From contig NZ_PGFF01000001.1 in assembly GCF_002797715.1 (NCBI RefSeq), forward strand, positions 2,627,304 to 2,691,303: DNA of 64,000 nucleotides. The letters run 5' to 3'. Source of the DNA: Diaminobutyricimonas aerilata. Its GTDB lineage: Bacteria > Actinomycetota > Actinomycetes > Actinomycetales > Microbacteriaceae. The translations under genes were made by a program, and so were the position numbers. The notes beneath the pieces were generated by a model that was not told the DNA's origin, searched no databases, and saw only the letters and a program-made list of their open reading frames with translations. Positions 42,071 through 51,333 of the stretch are shown here, one piece after another (within the stretch, counting starts at the first letter, position 1; each line of letters begins with the position of its first letter).

Positions 42071-42727
42071 ATGGTCGCCCCCGCCGCTCCCCGCGCAGCG
42101 GATGCGCGACTCACGTGGATCGTCGGCGGTTCGCTGCTCCTCGCCACCGTCGTTATCGAGGCCGTGCTCATGTCGGTGCCGATGGGATTCTCCGCGGTCG
42201 CCGCCACGACCTCCTCGGCCGCCTTCTCTGCCGCGCTCCTCGTCTTCGCCTTCGGCATCCGCCGCGCGGGCAGCGTCACCCACCGCCGCCCGCTCGGAAC
42301 GACGGCGATCACCGTGCTGGCCCTATGGACGCTGCTCTCCCCGCTGCTGAGCGAGCTGCTCTACACGCCGGGACCCGATTCGCCCGCGCTCTTCGCCTAC
42401 GGCTACGCCGACGCCCTCATCCAGGCGCTCGCCTCGCTCATCGCGGTCGCGCAGATCGGGCGCATCGGCGTCATCCCCCACCCGTGGCGGTGGGCACCGG
42501 CGTGGGTGCTCGCCGCGACGGCCGTGCCGACTCTGCTCACGCAGACGTTCGTGTTCGGCGACGCGTTCCGCGATCCCGGGCTGCTGTCCGCTGTCGTCGC
42601 CCTCCAGGGCCTCGTGCATGTCGGCGGCACGATCTTACTCGGCGTGCTCGCGCTCGTGCTTGCCGAGCGCATGCGCCGGCCGCGCACGGTGCCGGTGTTC
42701 CGCGGTCAGGACAGCAGCGCCTCGTAG
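42071..42727 (+). CDS. Integral membrane protein of unknown function
   Basis: 218 residues, with hydrophobic segments near 15-35, 40-62, 75-95, 110-130, 140-160 and 178-200. No conserved catalytic motif is seen. Probably leaderless with its own promoter, so it is not part of the transporter operon upstream. Convergent with the gene at 42781. Confidence 0.78.
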   Translation: MVAPAAPRAADARLTWIVGGSLLLATVVIEAVLMSVPMGFSAVAATTSSAAFSAALLVFAFGIRRAGSVTHRRPLGTTAITVLALWTLLSPLLSELLYTPGPDSPALFAYGYADALIQALASLIAVAQIGRIGVIPHPWRWAPAWVLAATAVPTLLTQTFVFGDAFRDPGLLSAVVALQGLVHVGGTILLGVLALVLAERMRRPRTVPVFRGQDSSAS

Positions 42728-42780
42728 GGAGCCGTCGGCACGACGCCGTCGCGTTCACGGAGGAGCCGGCCGTCGAGCGC

Positions 42781-43875
42781 TCAGAGCGCGAGCATGCCGA
42801 ACATCAGCATCGTGAACGGCGCAAGGATCATGAGCGGCACCCCGACTCCCGCGATGACGGCGGTCCGCCGCTTGCGGGTGCCCATCCGGCGACCCGACTC
42901 GTCGACCAGGTTCAGCTGCGCGTCGCCGACGCGGCTGTCGCGGTAGCGCGACGCCTGCTTCGTCAGCTCTGCCGCGGTGCGCTCGACCAGCAGGAACGCG
43001 CGTCGCACATCGGCGGAGAACAGAAGGGCCGGGAACGAGTTGATCGGGAAACGGAAGAAGAGTCGGTCATCGAGCACCTCCGCCCCGAACTGCGCCGCAC
43101 CGGCGTCATCGAGCATCGCCGCCATGACGTCGGGTGTGAACAGGTAGAGGGCGTCCCGCTCGTAGCCGGGCGGGCAGAGCAGGGTGAACGTGCGATCGAA
43201 CTCGAGCCCCATCGAATAGCGCGCACCGTGGTCGAGATCGGAGTCGTCGACATCCTCGCGGCGCAGCAGGGCGATGTGCGGCAGACGGCGCGGCAACGGC
43301 ACCGCGACGTACCAGCCGTACTCGAGCGTCACCGGGTACGGGGTCTCGGTCGTGGGTCGGAAGTCCGCCGGAACCGGGCGGTGGAAGAAGCGGTAGCCGA
43401 TCTCGAACGGCGGGAGCGGTGAGTCGGGCGCCGGGTGCAGCCGGTGGCGGACCCGCTGCGTCATGCCCTCCTGCCCGGCCGGGGCGGGAAGCTCGCCCTC
43501 CTCGATCGTCTGCGGCCGGTAGTCGAAGGCGTTCGCTTCGGCGAATCGGCCGAGCTTGCCGGCCGCGTCGATCATGGGCCGTCCATGGAGGCGGTTCCAC
43601 ACGAGGAAGGCCAGCATCGGCCCGACGAACGCGGCGAGCGCCAGCACACCGCACACCGCGAAGAAGAGGCGCTGCGAGTCGCTGTCCGCCACGAACAAGC
43701 CGACGGGCGCGAACACCACGACCGCTCCCGCGGCGAACATGAGCACGATGAGCGCCGTCCCGAGTCGGCTCGGGAACGGGCGGGTCAGACGTCGGAAGGT
43801 CGCCCGACCTGTCTCGAGCGCCGAGAAGTCGACATCCCGGAACAGTCGCAGCTCCGGCTCGCGTGGCATCCGCAC
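42781..43875 (-). CDS. Membrane protein of unknown function, N-terminal two TM plus C-terminal TM
   Basis: About 364 residues. Two helices near 40-60 and 70-95 (TALIVLMFAAGAVVVFAPVGLFV and the next) are followed by a soluble domain of about 200 residues and a terminal helix (VIAGVGVPLMILAPFTMLMFG). I do not recognise the soluble domain. Start: GTG 43875 lies 12 bases after TACAGT, a leaderless pattern; ATG 43869 is two codons on. Divergent from serC. Confidence 0.75.
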   Translation of the reverse strand: MRMPREPELRLFRDVDFSALETGRATFRRLTRPFPSRLGTALIVLMFAAGAVVVFAPVGLFVADSDSQRLFFAVCGVLALAAFVGPMLAFLVWNRLHGRPMIDAAGKLGRFAEANAFDYRPQTIEEGELPAPAGQEGMTQRVRHRLHPAPDSPLPPFEIGYRFFHRPVPADFRPTTETPYPVTLEYGWYVAVPLPRRLPHIALLRREDVDDSDLDHGARYSMGLEFDRTFTLLCPPGYERDALYLFTPDVMAAMLDDAGAAQFGAEVLDDRLFFRFPINSFPALLFSADVRRAFLLVERTAAELTKQASRYRDSRVGDAQLNLVDESGRRMGTRKRRTAVIAGVGVPLMILAPFTMLMFGMLAL

Positions 43876-43881
43876 GCTCCG

Positions 43882-43887
43882 ACTGTA
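43882..43887 (-). promoter_or_regulatory. Leaderless -10 box (TACAGT)
   Basis: TANNNT hexamer 12 bases before GTG 43875 of the three-TM membrane protein gene. Confidence 0.5.
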
Positions 43888-43936
43888 GGGATGAGCTGCG
43901 CTCCGCTCGACTTCGACGCGCACCCCCGGACGCAAA

Positions 43937-45061
<1,125 letters not shown>

Positions 45062-45063
45062 CA

Positions 45064-45294
45064 ATGCGACTGTGGCTCAAGGACTCGGAGCGCCGCCCCG
45101 ATCCGGAGCCGGTGAACACGGATGACCGGCGAGCGCTGCTCGCCGGCACCGCACTCTGGCTGGTCGCCCTAGTCGTCGTTCTTGCGGCGCCGGCGCTGAC
45201 GGCGGACGGGCGCGGCTGGTTCGTCTGGACCTGCATCGTCGGCCTCGCGCTCGGGCTGCTCGGCCTGCTCTACGCCCAGCTCACCCGCCGCTGA
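45064..45294 (+). CDS. DUF2530 small membrane protein
   Basis: 76 residues. A polar start (WLKDSERRPDPEPVNTDDRRAL) precedes two TM helices (WLVALVVVLAAPAL and FVWTCIVGLALGLLGLLYAQL). This is the DUF2530 family, conserved in actinobacteria and often next to serC. It starts three bases after the serC stop. Its last 126 bases overlap, on the opposite strand, the end of the DUF3027 gene. Confidence 0.88.
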   Translation: MRLWLKDSERRPDPEPVNTDDRRALLAGTALWLVALVVVLAAPALTADGRGWFVWTCIVGLALGLLGLLYAQLTRR

Positions 45295-45906
45295 CCCCTC
45301 GACGGCGACATCCGCGTCGTCGTCCTCGTCGTCGTCGTCCGACTCGTCGTCGTCGTCGTCGTGCTCGTCGTCGTCGTCGTGCTCGTCGCCCGTGACGGCG
45401 AGCTCCGGATCGACGCCGTCGTACACGTCGTCGCCCAGGTCGTCCGCCTCGTCGGCGTCCGCGTCGAGCTCGTCGTGCTCGTCGTCGTCATCATCGTCGT
45501 CGTCCGACTCGTCGTCCTCGGCTTCCGCGGCGGCGGCCGCGGCAGCGGCCTGGGCCGCCTGCCACTCCTCGAGACGCTCCGACCACGGCAGCCACTCCGG
45601 CGCGAGCAGCGAGCCCTCGCCGGGCATGAGCTCGGACTCCATCACGGTCGGTTCGGCGTCGCCGACGGTCGCGATGCTGACGGTCCACTTCCATCCGGGG
45701 TACCCGGGCAGGGTCGACTCGAACAGCACGGAGACGACGCCGTCGCCCTCGTCGAGCGTGCGCACGTACGGACCGATGTTGCGGGCGTCCGTGTTCTCGA
45801 GCAGCGCCTCGCGGGCGAGCGCCGTGATGCTGTCGTTCGTGGGCGCGAGTCGGGGTTCCGGGGTCGGTTCCGTCGCGGAGACGTCCGCCTCGGCCGGCTC
45901 AGACAT
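45169..45906 (-). CDS. DUF3027 protein with acidic tail
   Basis: 245 residues. The first 125 form the DUF3027 domain (LAREALLENTDARNIGPYVRTLDEGDGVVSVLFE, GYPGWKWTVSIATVG, LLAPEWLPWSERL), found next to cold-shock and helicase genes in actinobacteria. The rest is an Ala run, then an Asp/Glu-rich tract of about 75 residues with repeated DDDDEHDE, and a basic end RRQRRRRKNDD. The acidic part may mimic nucleic acid. It overlaps the upstream cold-shock gene by eight bases. Confidence 0.88.
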   Translation of the reverse strand: MSEPAEADVSATEPTPEPRLAPTNDSITALAREALLENTDARNIGPYVRTLDEGDGVVSVLFESTLPGYPGWKWTVSIATVGDAEPTVMESELMPGEGSLLAPEWLPWSERLEEWQAAQAAAAAAAAEAEDDESDDDDDDDDEHDELDADADEADDLGDDVYDGVDPELAVTGDEHDDDDEHDDDDDESDDDDEDDDADVAVEGSAAGELGVEQAEQPEREADDAGPDEPAAPVRRQRRRRKNDD

Positions 45907-46279
45907 CCAGCTCGTCGGCCACTCGGCGCAGCAGGGCCGCGATCTTGCGGCTGTGCGCGTTGTCGGGGTACCGGCCGCGCTTGAGGTTGCCGCCGATGCC
46001 GTCGAGGAGCTTCACCAGGTCTTCGACGATGATCGCCATGTCGTCCGCGGGCTTGCGGTTCATCTTCACCACGCTCGGCGGCGACTCGACGATGCGTGCG
46101 GAGAGCGCCTGAACGCCGCGCTTGCCGTCGACGATCCCGAACTCGAGCTTCGTACCGGCCTTCACCTTCGCCCCCGCGGGCAGCGCCGAGGCGTGCAGGA
46201 AGACCTCCTGGCCGTCGTCGCTGCTGACGAAGCCGAAGCCCTTGTCTTCGTCGTAGAACTTCACTCTGCCGGTGGGCAT
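45899..46279 (-). CDS. Cold-shock domain protein with C-terminal extension
   Basis: 126 residues. The cold-shock domain (VKFYDEDKGFGFVSSDDGQEVFLHASAL, RNP1 KGFGFV and RNP2 VFLHA) fills the first 66 residues and binds single-stranded nucleic acid. The remaining 60 (MNRKPADDMAIIVEDLVKLLDGIGGNLKRGRYPDN...) are helical and absent from CspA. This longer form is characteristic of actinobacteria and sits with DUF3027. AGAGGTG leads ATG 46279. Confidence 0.92.
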   Translation of the reverse strand: MPTGRVKFYDEDKGFGFVSSDDGQEVFLHASALPAGAKVKAGTKLEFGIVDGKRGVQALSARIVESPPSVVKMNRKPADDMAIIVEDLVKLLDGIGGNLKRGRYPDNAHSRKIAALLRRVADELDV

Positions 46280-46339
46280 GGCAAACACCTCTTGTGATCT
46301 CGGTAACTCTCGATTGTAAGGGGCGGGGCCTTCGGGCCG

Positions 46340-46345
46340 TATCCT
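46340..46345 (+). promoter_or_regulatory. -10 box (TATCCT) 12 bases before ATG 46352
   Basis: TANNNT at leaderless spacing. The bases between also read GGAGGA, but at that distance from a transcript start they could hardly serve as a ribosome site on their own. Confidence 0.5.
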
Positions 46346-46351
46346 GGAGGA

Positions 46352-46624
46352 ATGAGCACCCCGAGCCCGGTCACCGCGCATCGTGCCGAGCGTGTGCTCG
46401 CGTACATGATCGCGGCCATCGTCGCGCTCTCGCTCATCTGCTTCATCGCGATCATCGTCGCGACCGCGGCGGGCATGCAGCAGACGCTCCTCAGCGGCGG
46501 CATCTGGAGCATCATCGCCGTGCTGCCGATGATCGGACTCCCCTTCGCCTTCGTGCTCATCATCGTGCTGCTGCTGGTGAGCCTCACCCGACGCAGCCGG
46601 GCCGCGAAGGATGCCCGTAGCTAG
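46352..46624 (+). CDS. Small two-TM membrane protein
   Basis: 90 residues with TM helices near 18-40 (MIAAIVALSLICFIAIIVA) and 52-78 (IIAVLPMIGLPFAFVLIIVLLL), then a basic tail. Function unknown. Its 3' end overlaps the helicase-associated gene by 14 bases, a stable arrangement in related genomes as far as I recall. Divergent from the cold-shock gene. Confidence 0.8.
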   Translation: MSTPSPVTAHRAERVLAYMIAAIVALSLICFIAIIVATAAGMQQTLLSGGIWSIIAVLPMIGLPFAFVLIIVLLLVSLTRRSRAAKDARS

Positions 46625-48461
46625 CGGGTCCGCCCTTTCGCTCGCCGGGCGTCTGAGAGCGATGGACGACCAGGCGCTCACCCGGTTGCTGCACGACCGT
46701 GAGGTGAAGCCGAACGGCATCCGCGATGTCTTCGATCTGGCGGATGCGCTGCTCGATCGCTCTTCGGTGCAGCAGGCGCTCGCGCGACTCGACCGACCCA
46801 CCCTCGCCGTGCTCGCCGCGGCGAGCGCCGGAACGCTCGACGACATCGACGACCCCACCCAGAGGCTGCAGCGCCTGCACGGCCTCGCCCTGCTCGACGC
46901 CGAACCCGAAGCGCCCGCCACCGCGCCCCTCGTCTACGACTCGGTGAACGAGCAGCTCGATTCCTGGCCGTCGCTCGGCCTGCCCTCACGCGACGACCTC
47001 ATCTCGGGCAGCGCGCCGGCCGCCCTCGAGTCCGTGTCGACCACGGACCGCCGATTCATCGACCGCGCCGCCGCCGATCACGCGTTCGGCGCGACGACGG
47101 CGGTCGCCGAACTGCTCGCGGCGCTCGAGCTGCAGCCCGCGCGCGAGCTGCACCGCGGTGGCATGTCGCTGCCGGATGCGAAGCGCCTCGCGGCGAGCGC
47201 CGGCGTCGAACTCGACGCGGTGCCCGCGGTGCGCCGCATCGCCGAGAACGCGCAGCTCGCGCAACTCGCCGGCGGACTCTGGTCGGCCGCGCCCCTCGCC
47301 GCCGAGTGGGCCGACCGCGCCACCGCGGCCCGCTGGACCCACCTCGCCTCCGCCTGGCTCGACCGCCTGCCCCCGGAACTGCGCGAGGTGCTCGTCGAGC
47401 GTCTCCACGCCGTGTGGGGCGAGGGGTTCGCCGACTACGTCGACTGGTTCTTCCCCGCGGGCGGCGACCGGATGCGCGAGCGCGTCTCCGAGCACCTCGC
47501 CGACGCGGAGCGGCTCGGCATCACCGCATCCGGTGCCCCGTCGACGGCGGGCATGCACCTGCTGCGCGGTGAGCCCGCCGAGGCGGAGGCCGCGATGGCG
47601 GAGCTGTTCCCCGGCGAGGTCGAGAAGGTCTACCTGCAGCACGACCTCACGATCGTGTCGCCCGGACCCCTGGCCCCGGCGATCGACGCCCGGCTGCGGC
47701 GCATCGCCGATGTGGAGTCCCGTTCGCTCGCGTCGAGCTACCGCGTCACCCGGCAGAGCCTCACCCGCGCGCTCGGCGGCGGCGAGACGGCCGAGTCGCT
47801 GCGCCGGTTCCTCGCGAGCATCTCGCTCACCGGCATCCCGCAACCGCTCGACTACCTGATCGGCGAGACGAGTTCGCGCTACGGAGCCCTGCGCGTCGGC
47901 GCGATCGACCCGTCGGCGGCGACACCGGGCACGGCGGACGCCTCCGCCCGCAGCTACGTGCGCTCCGACGACACCGGGCTGCTGGGCACGGTCGCTGTCG
48001 ACCAGGAGCTCTCCGCCATCGCGCTCGAACCGGTCGGACCGCACCGCCTCATCAGCCGGTTCCCCGTCGAGGTGGTGCTGTGGAGCCTGCACGACGCCCG
48101 CTACCCGGTCGTCGCGGAGGATGCGGAGGGCCGCACGATCGAGATCGAGCGTCCGCGCACCCGGCAGCCGGCCCCGGAACCCACCGACCCGGTCGCGGCG
48201 CTGCTCACCCGACTGCGCGACACCCGCACCGTCGAGCCGGAGGAGACCGGTCAGGCGTGGATCGCACGCCAGCTCGAGCAGGCCGTGAAGGCCCGCACGA
48301 TCGTCGACGTGACGGTGACCCTGCCGAACGGGTCGGAGGCGGTGTACCGCGTCGAGCCGACCGGACTCGCCGGCGGCCGCGTGCGCGGCCGCGACGCGAA
48401 GGCCGACATCGAGCGCACGCTGCCCCTCTCCCACATCAGCGCGGTCACCCCGCTCCCCTGA
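46611..48461 (+). CDS. Helicase-associated (XPB/Ssl2-like, helicase C-terminal) protein
   Basis: 616 residues. The family is a fixed neighbour of bacterial XPB in actinobacteria. It has an N-terminal winged-helix region (LAGRLRAMDDQALTRLLHDREV) and a C-terminal part with the XPB/Ssl2 N-terminal-like domain (EVEKVYLQHDLTIVSPGPLAPAID...SYRVTRQSLTRALGGGETAESL). It has no Walker motifs, so is not a helicase on its own. Probably helps XPB in DNA repair. Start 46611 overlaps the previous gene; ATG 46662 is the alternative but would cut into the domain. Confidence 0.87.
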   Translation: MPVASGSALSLAGRLRAMDDQALTRLLHDREVKPNGIRDVFDLADALLDRSSVQQALARLDRPTLAVLAAASAGTLDDIDDPTQRLQRLHGLALLDAEPEAPATAPLVYDSVNEQLDSWPSLGLPSRDDLISGSAPAALESVSTTDRRFIDRAAADHAFGATTAVAELLAALELQPARELHRGGMSLPDAKRLAASAGVELDAVPAVRRIAENAQLAQLAGGLWSAAPLAAEWADRATAARWTHLASAWLDRLPPELREVLVERLHAVWGEGFADYVDWFFPAGGDRMRERVSEHLADAERLGITASGAPSTAGMHLLRGEPAEAEAAMAELFPGEVEKVYLQHDLTIVSPGPLAPAIDARLRRIADVESRSLASSYRVTRQSLTRALGGGETAESLRRFLASISLTGIPQPLDYLIGETSSRYGALRVGAIDPSAATPGTADASARSYVRSDDTGLLGTVAVDQELSAIALEPVGPHRLISRFPVEVVLWSLHDARYPVVAEDAEGRTIEIERPRTRQPAPEPTDPVAALLTRLRDTRTVEPEETGQAWIARQLEQAVKARTIVDVTVTLPNGSEAVYRVEPTGLAGGRVRGRDAKADIERTLPLSHISAVTPLP

Positions 48462-48466
48462 CCACC

Positions 48467-48730
48467 GGTCGCTCAACCCGCCGAAGCGCGGTCGCTGAGC
48501 CCGTCGAAGCGCGGTCGCTGAGCTTGTCGAAGCGCGGTCGCTGAGCTTGTCGAAGCGCCCACACGGAGTTCGCTTCGACAGGCTCAGGGAACGCCGCTCG
48601 CTGAGCCCGTCGAAGCGCGGTCGCTGAGCAGTTCCGCGGGGCAACTCGCATCCGCGGTAGGAAATACCGGCGCGGATGAGACTTATGCCGCGAAAGCGCC
48701 GCGCGGGGTTCCCTTCGACAGGCTCAGGGA
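48467..48730. repeat. Array of 23-base GCTGAGC-TGTCGAAGC repeats
   Basis: Four tandem copies of about 23 bases (form CGGTCGCTGAGCTTGTCGAA) from 48467 to 48559, two inverted copies (CGCTTCGACAGGCTCAGGGA near 48570 and CCCTTCGACAGGCTCAGGGA near 48712), and two more direct ones (48597-48635). There are no unique spacers. It fills most of the 385-base gap between the helicase-associated and XPB genes. Confidence 0.85.
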
Positions 48731-48832
48731 ACGCCACCGGAATACCCCCACCCGCGCCGGCGTTCGATTCCGAGCGGCAGACGCCTGCCGCGCGACGACG
48801 AGCGGGTCGGCGGGCGCGACGTCCGGCTGACC

Positions 48833-48838
48833 TAGACT
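48833..48838 (+). promoter_or_regulatory. -10 box of the XPB gene (TAGACT)
   Basis: TANNNT hexamer 14 bases before ATG 48847, with GGAAGG between. Either leaderless or very short leader. Confidence 0.5.
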
Positions 48839-48846
48839 GGAAGGTC

Positions 48847-50487
48847 ATGACCGGCGGACCCCTGATCGTGCAGAGCGATCGCACCGTACTGCTCGAGGTG
48901 GCGCACCCCGATGCGGAGGACGCGCGCCACGAGCTCGCGGTCTTCGCCGAGCTCGAGCGCGCCCCCGAGCACATGCACACCTACCGCATCACGCGGCTCG
49001 GCCTGTGGAACGCGCGCGCCGCCGGACACGAGGCCGCCGACATGATCGGCACGCTCGAGCGCTGGTCGAAGTTCCCGATCCCGCAGTCCGTCGCCGTCGA
49101 CATCGACGAGACCGTCGGCCGCTACGGCCGCCTCGTGATCGAGCGCGACGACGAGGGAGAACTCGTGCTGCGCAGCACGGATCCCGCGGTGCTCAGCGAG
49201 GTCACGCGCAACAAGCGGATCGGACCGCTGCTCGGGGTGCGCCGCACCTCGCAGGTGTGGACGCTCATGCCGTGGGCGCGCGGGCAAGTGAAGCAGGAGC
49301 TCGTGAAGATCGGCTGGCCCGCCGATGATCTCGCCGGCTACACCCCCGGCACACCGCATCCGATCGACCTCAAGGAAGACGGCTGGCACCTGCGTGACTA
49401 CCAGCTGAAGGCGGTCGACAACTTCTTCGAGGGCGGCTCCGGCGTCGTCGTGCTGCCCTGTGGCGCGGGCAAGACGCTCGTCGGCGCGGGCGCGATGGCG
49501 AAGGCCGACACGACGACGCTCATCCTCGTCACCAACACCGTCTCGGCGCGCCAGTGGCGCAGCGAGCTCCTCAAGCGCACGAGCCTCACCGAGGACGAGA
49601 TCGGCGAGTACTCCGGTCAGCTCAAGGAGATCAAGCCGGTCACCATCGCGACGTACCAGATCCTCACGGCGAAACGGAAGGGCGAGTTCGCCCACCTCGC
49701 GCTGCTCGACGCGCTCGACTGGGGTCTCGTGGTCTACGACGAGGTGCACCTGCTGCCCGCGCCGGTGTTCAAGCTCACCGCCGAACTGCAGGCGCGACGT
49801 CGCCTCGGGCTCACCGCGACCCTCGTGCGCGAAGACGGACGCGAGTCGGATGTGTTCAGCCTGATCGGTCCGAAGCGGTTCGATGCGCCGTGGAAGGAGA
49901 TCGAGGCCCAGGGCTACATCTCCCCCGCCTCCTGCTACGAGGTGCGGGTCGACCTGCCGCAGCAGGAGCGGCTCGAGTACGCGGCGTCCGCCGACGACGA
50001 GCGGTACCGCCTCGCGGCGACCGCGCCGGCGAAGATGCAGGTCGTGCGCGACCTCGTCGAGAAGCACCAGGGCGAGCGCATCCTCGTGATCGGCCAGTAT
50101 CTCGACCAGATCGAGCAGCTCGCCGAGACCCTCGACGCCCCGCAGCTGACCGGCGCGACGCCGGTGCCGGAGCGCGAGCGCCTGTTCCAGGAGTTCCGCG
50201 ACGGCGTGACGAAGGTGCTCGTCGTCTCGAAGGTCGCCAACTTCTCGGTCGACCTCCCGGAGGCGACCGTCGCGATCCAGGTGTCCGGCTCGTTCGGCTC
50301 CCGGCAGGAGGAGGCTCAGCGCCTCGGCCGGCTGCTGCGTCCGAAGGAGAGCGGGCTGCCGGCGAACTTCTACACGCTCGTCGCGCGAGACACCGTCGAC
50401 CAGGACTTCGCGCAGAACCGGCAGCGCTTCCTCGCCGAGCAGGGCTACAGCTACACGATCCTCGACTCCGACACGATCGCCGCCTGA
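48847..50487 (+). CDS. Bacterial XPB-type DNA repair helicase
   Basis: 546 residues of superfamily 2. N-terminal XPB domain (ELERAPEHMHTYRITRLGLWNARAAG), Walker A LPCGAGKT near 204-211, DEVH box in VVYDEVHLLP near 297, LGLTATLVREDGRE with the RED motif near 325, and C-terminal helicase motifs GTQ..-like QVSGSFGSRQEEAQRLGRLLRP near 480. It unwinds DNA 3' to 5', as mycobacterial XPB does. Start ATG 48847 is right after the promoter; an upstream frame would run into the repeat array. Confidence 0.93.
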   Translation: MTGGPLIVQSDRTVLLEVAHPDAEDARHELAVFAELERAPEHMHTYRITRLGLWNARAAGHEAADMIGTLERWSKFPIPQSVAVDIDETVGRYGRLVIERDDEGELVLRSTDPAVLSEVTRNKRIGPLLGVRRTSQVWTLMPWARGQVKQELVKIGWPADDLAGYTPGTPHPIDLKEDGWHLRDYQLKAVDNFFEGGSGVVVLPCGAGKTLVGAGAMAKADTTTLILVTNTVSARQWRSELLKRTSLTEDEIGEYSGQLKEIKPVTIATYQILTAKRKGEFAHLALLDALDWGLVVYDEVHLLPAPVFKLTAELQARRRLGLTATLVREDGRESDVFSLIGPKRFDAPWKEIEAQGYISPASCYEVRVDLPQQERLEYAASADDERYRLAATAPAKMQVVRDLVEKHQGERILVIGQYLDQIEQLAETLDAPQLTGATPVPERERLFQEFRDGVTKVLVVSKVANFSVDLPEATVAIQVSGSFGSRQEEAQRLGRLLRPKESGLPANFYTLVARDTVDQDFAQNRQRFLAEQGYSYTILDSDTIAA

Positions 50488-50631
50488 GTCGGTCCCAGCC
50501 GCCGTCCCCGGAGGCACACAGCGCACTCGGACCCGGCGGGCAGCGCGCCCGCACGCGCCCCGGATGATGCACATCCGCCCCGCTGACACGACATACAGGC
50601 GGCGTCCAGCAAGCGTGCAGATACTTGGGGC

Positions 50632-51324
50632 ATGGCTGACGGACCCAAGATTCTCATCGTCGACGACGAGCCCAACATCCGCGACCTCCTCACCACGTCG
50701 CTGCGATTCGCCGGCTTCGCCGTGCGCGCCGTGGGGAACGGGGCCGCCGCCATCTCGGCAGTGCTCGAAGAGGAGCCCGACCTCATCATCCTCGACGTGA
50801 TGCTGCCCGACATGAACGGCTTCGGCGTCACCAAGCGCCTGCGCTCGAGCGGCTACACCTCGCCCATCCTGTTCCTCACCGCGAAGGACGACACCGAGGA
50901 CAAGATCACCGGCCTCACGGTAGGCGGCGACGACTACGTCACCAAGCCGTTCAGCCTCGACGAGATCGTCGCCCGCATCAAGGCCATCCTGCGCCGCACG
51001 ATGCAGGACGACGAAGACGCGATCATCCGCGCCGGCGAGCTCACGATGGACCAGGACACCCACGAGGTCACCATCGGCAACGAGCAGGTCGAGCTCAGCC
51101 CGACCGAGTTCAAACTGCTGCGCTACCTCATGCTCAACCCCAACCGGGTGCTGTCGAAGGCGCAGATCCTCGATCACGTGTGGGAGTACGACTTCAACGG
51201 CGACGCCGGAATCGTGGAGAGTTACATCAGCTACCTGCGGCGTAAGCTCGACCAGTACTCGAGCGAGCCGATCATCCAGACCAAGCGCGGTTTCGGATAC
51301 ATGCTCAAAGCCAACAAGGTCTAA
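50632..51324 (+). CDS. OmpR-family response regulator
   Basis: 230 residues. Receiver domain with the acidic pair DDE near 11-13, phosphoacceptor aspartate in LIILDVMLPDMNG near 55, switch threonine in FLTAKDD and lysine in TKPF near 105. C-terminal winged helix (LSPTEFKLLRYLMLNPNRVLSKAQILDHVW, about 150-180). It pairs with the sensor kinase nine bases downstream. A GATACT hexamer 12 bases before the ATG suggests a leaderless or near leaderless transcript. Confidence 0.95.
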   Translation: MADGPKILIVDDEPNIRDLLTTSLRFAGFAVRAVGNGAAAISAVLEEEPDLIILDVMLPDMNGFGVTKRLRSSGYTSPILFLTAKDDTEDKITGLTVGGDDYVTKPFSLDEIVARIKAILRRTMQDDEDAIIRAGELTMDQDTHEVTIGNEQVELSPTEFKLLRYLMLNPNRVLSKAQILDHVWEYDFNGDAGIVESYISYLRRKLDQYSSEPIIQTKRGFGYMLKANKV

Positions 51325-51333
51325 CCCTCACCC

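Noticed and set aside
45270-45494. Thr/Ser-rich and Val-rich frames opposite the Asp tract
   Set aside because: They are translations of the same GTC/GAC repeat in other frames.
48467-48730. CRISPR array
   Set aside because: Repeats are directly abutting, lack unique spacers and occur in both orientations; no cas genes.
48833-48860. tRNA or other RNA gene in the larger gaps
   Set aside because: No cloverleaf, T-loop (GGTTCGAATCC-like) or CCA-end pattern was found in the gaps by eye.
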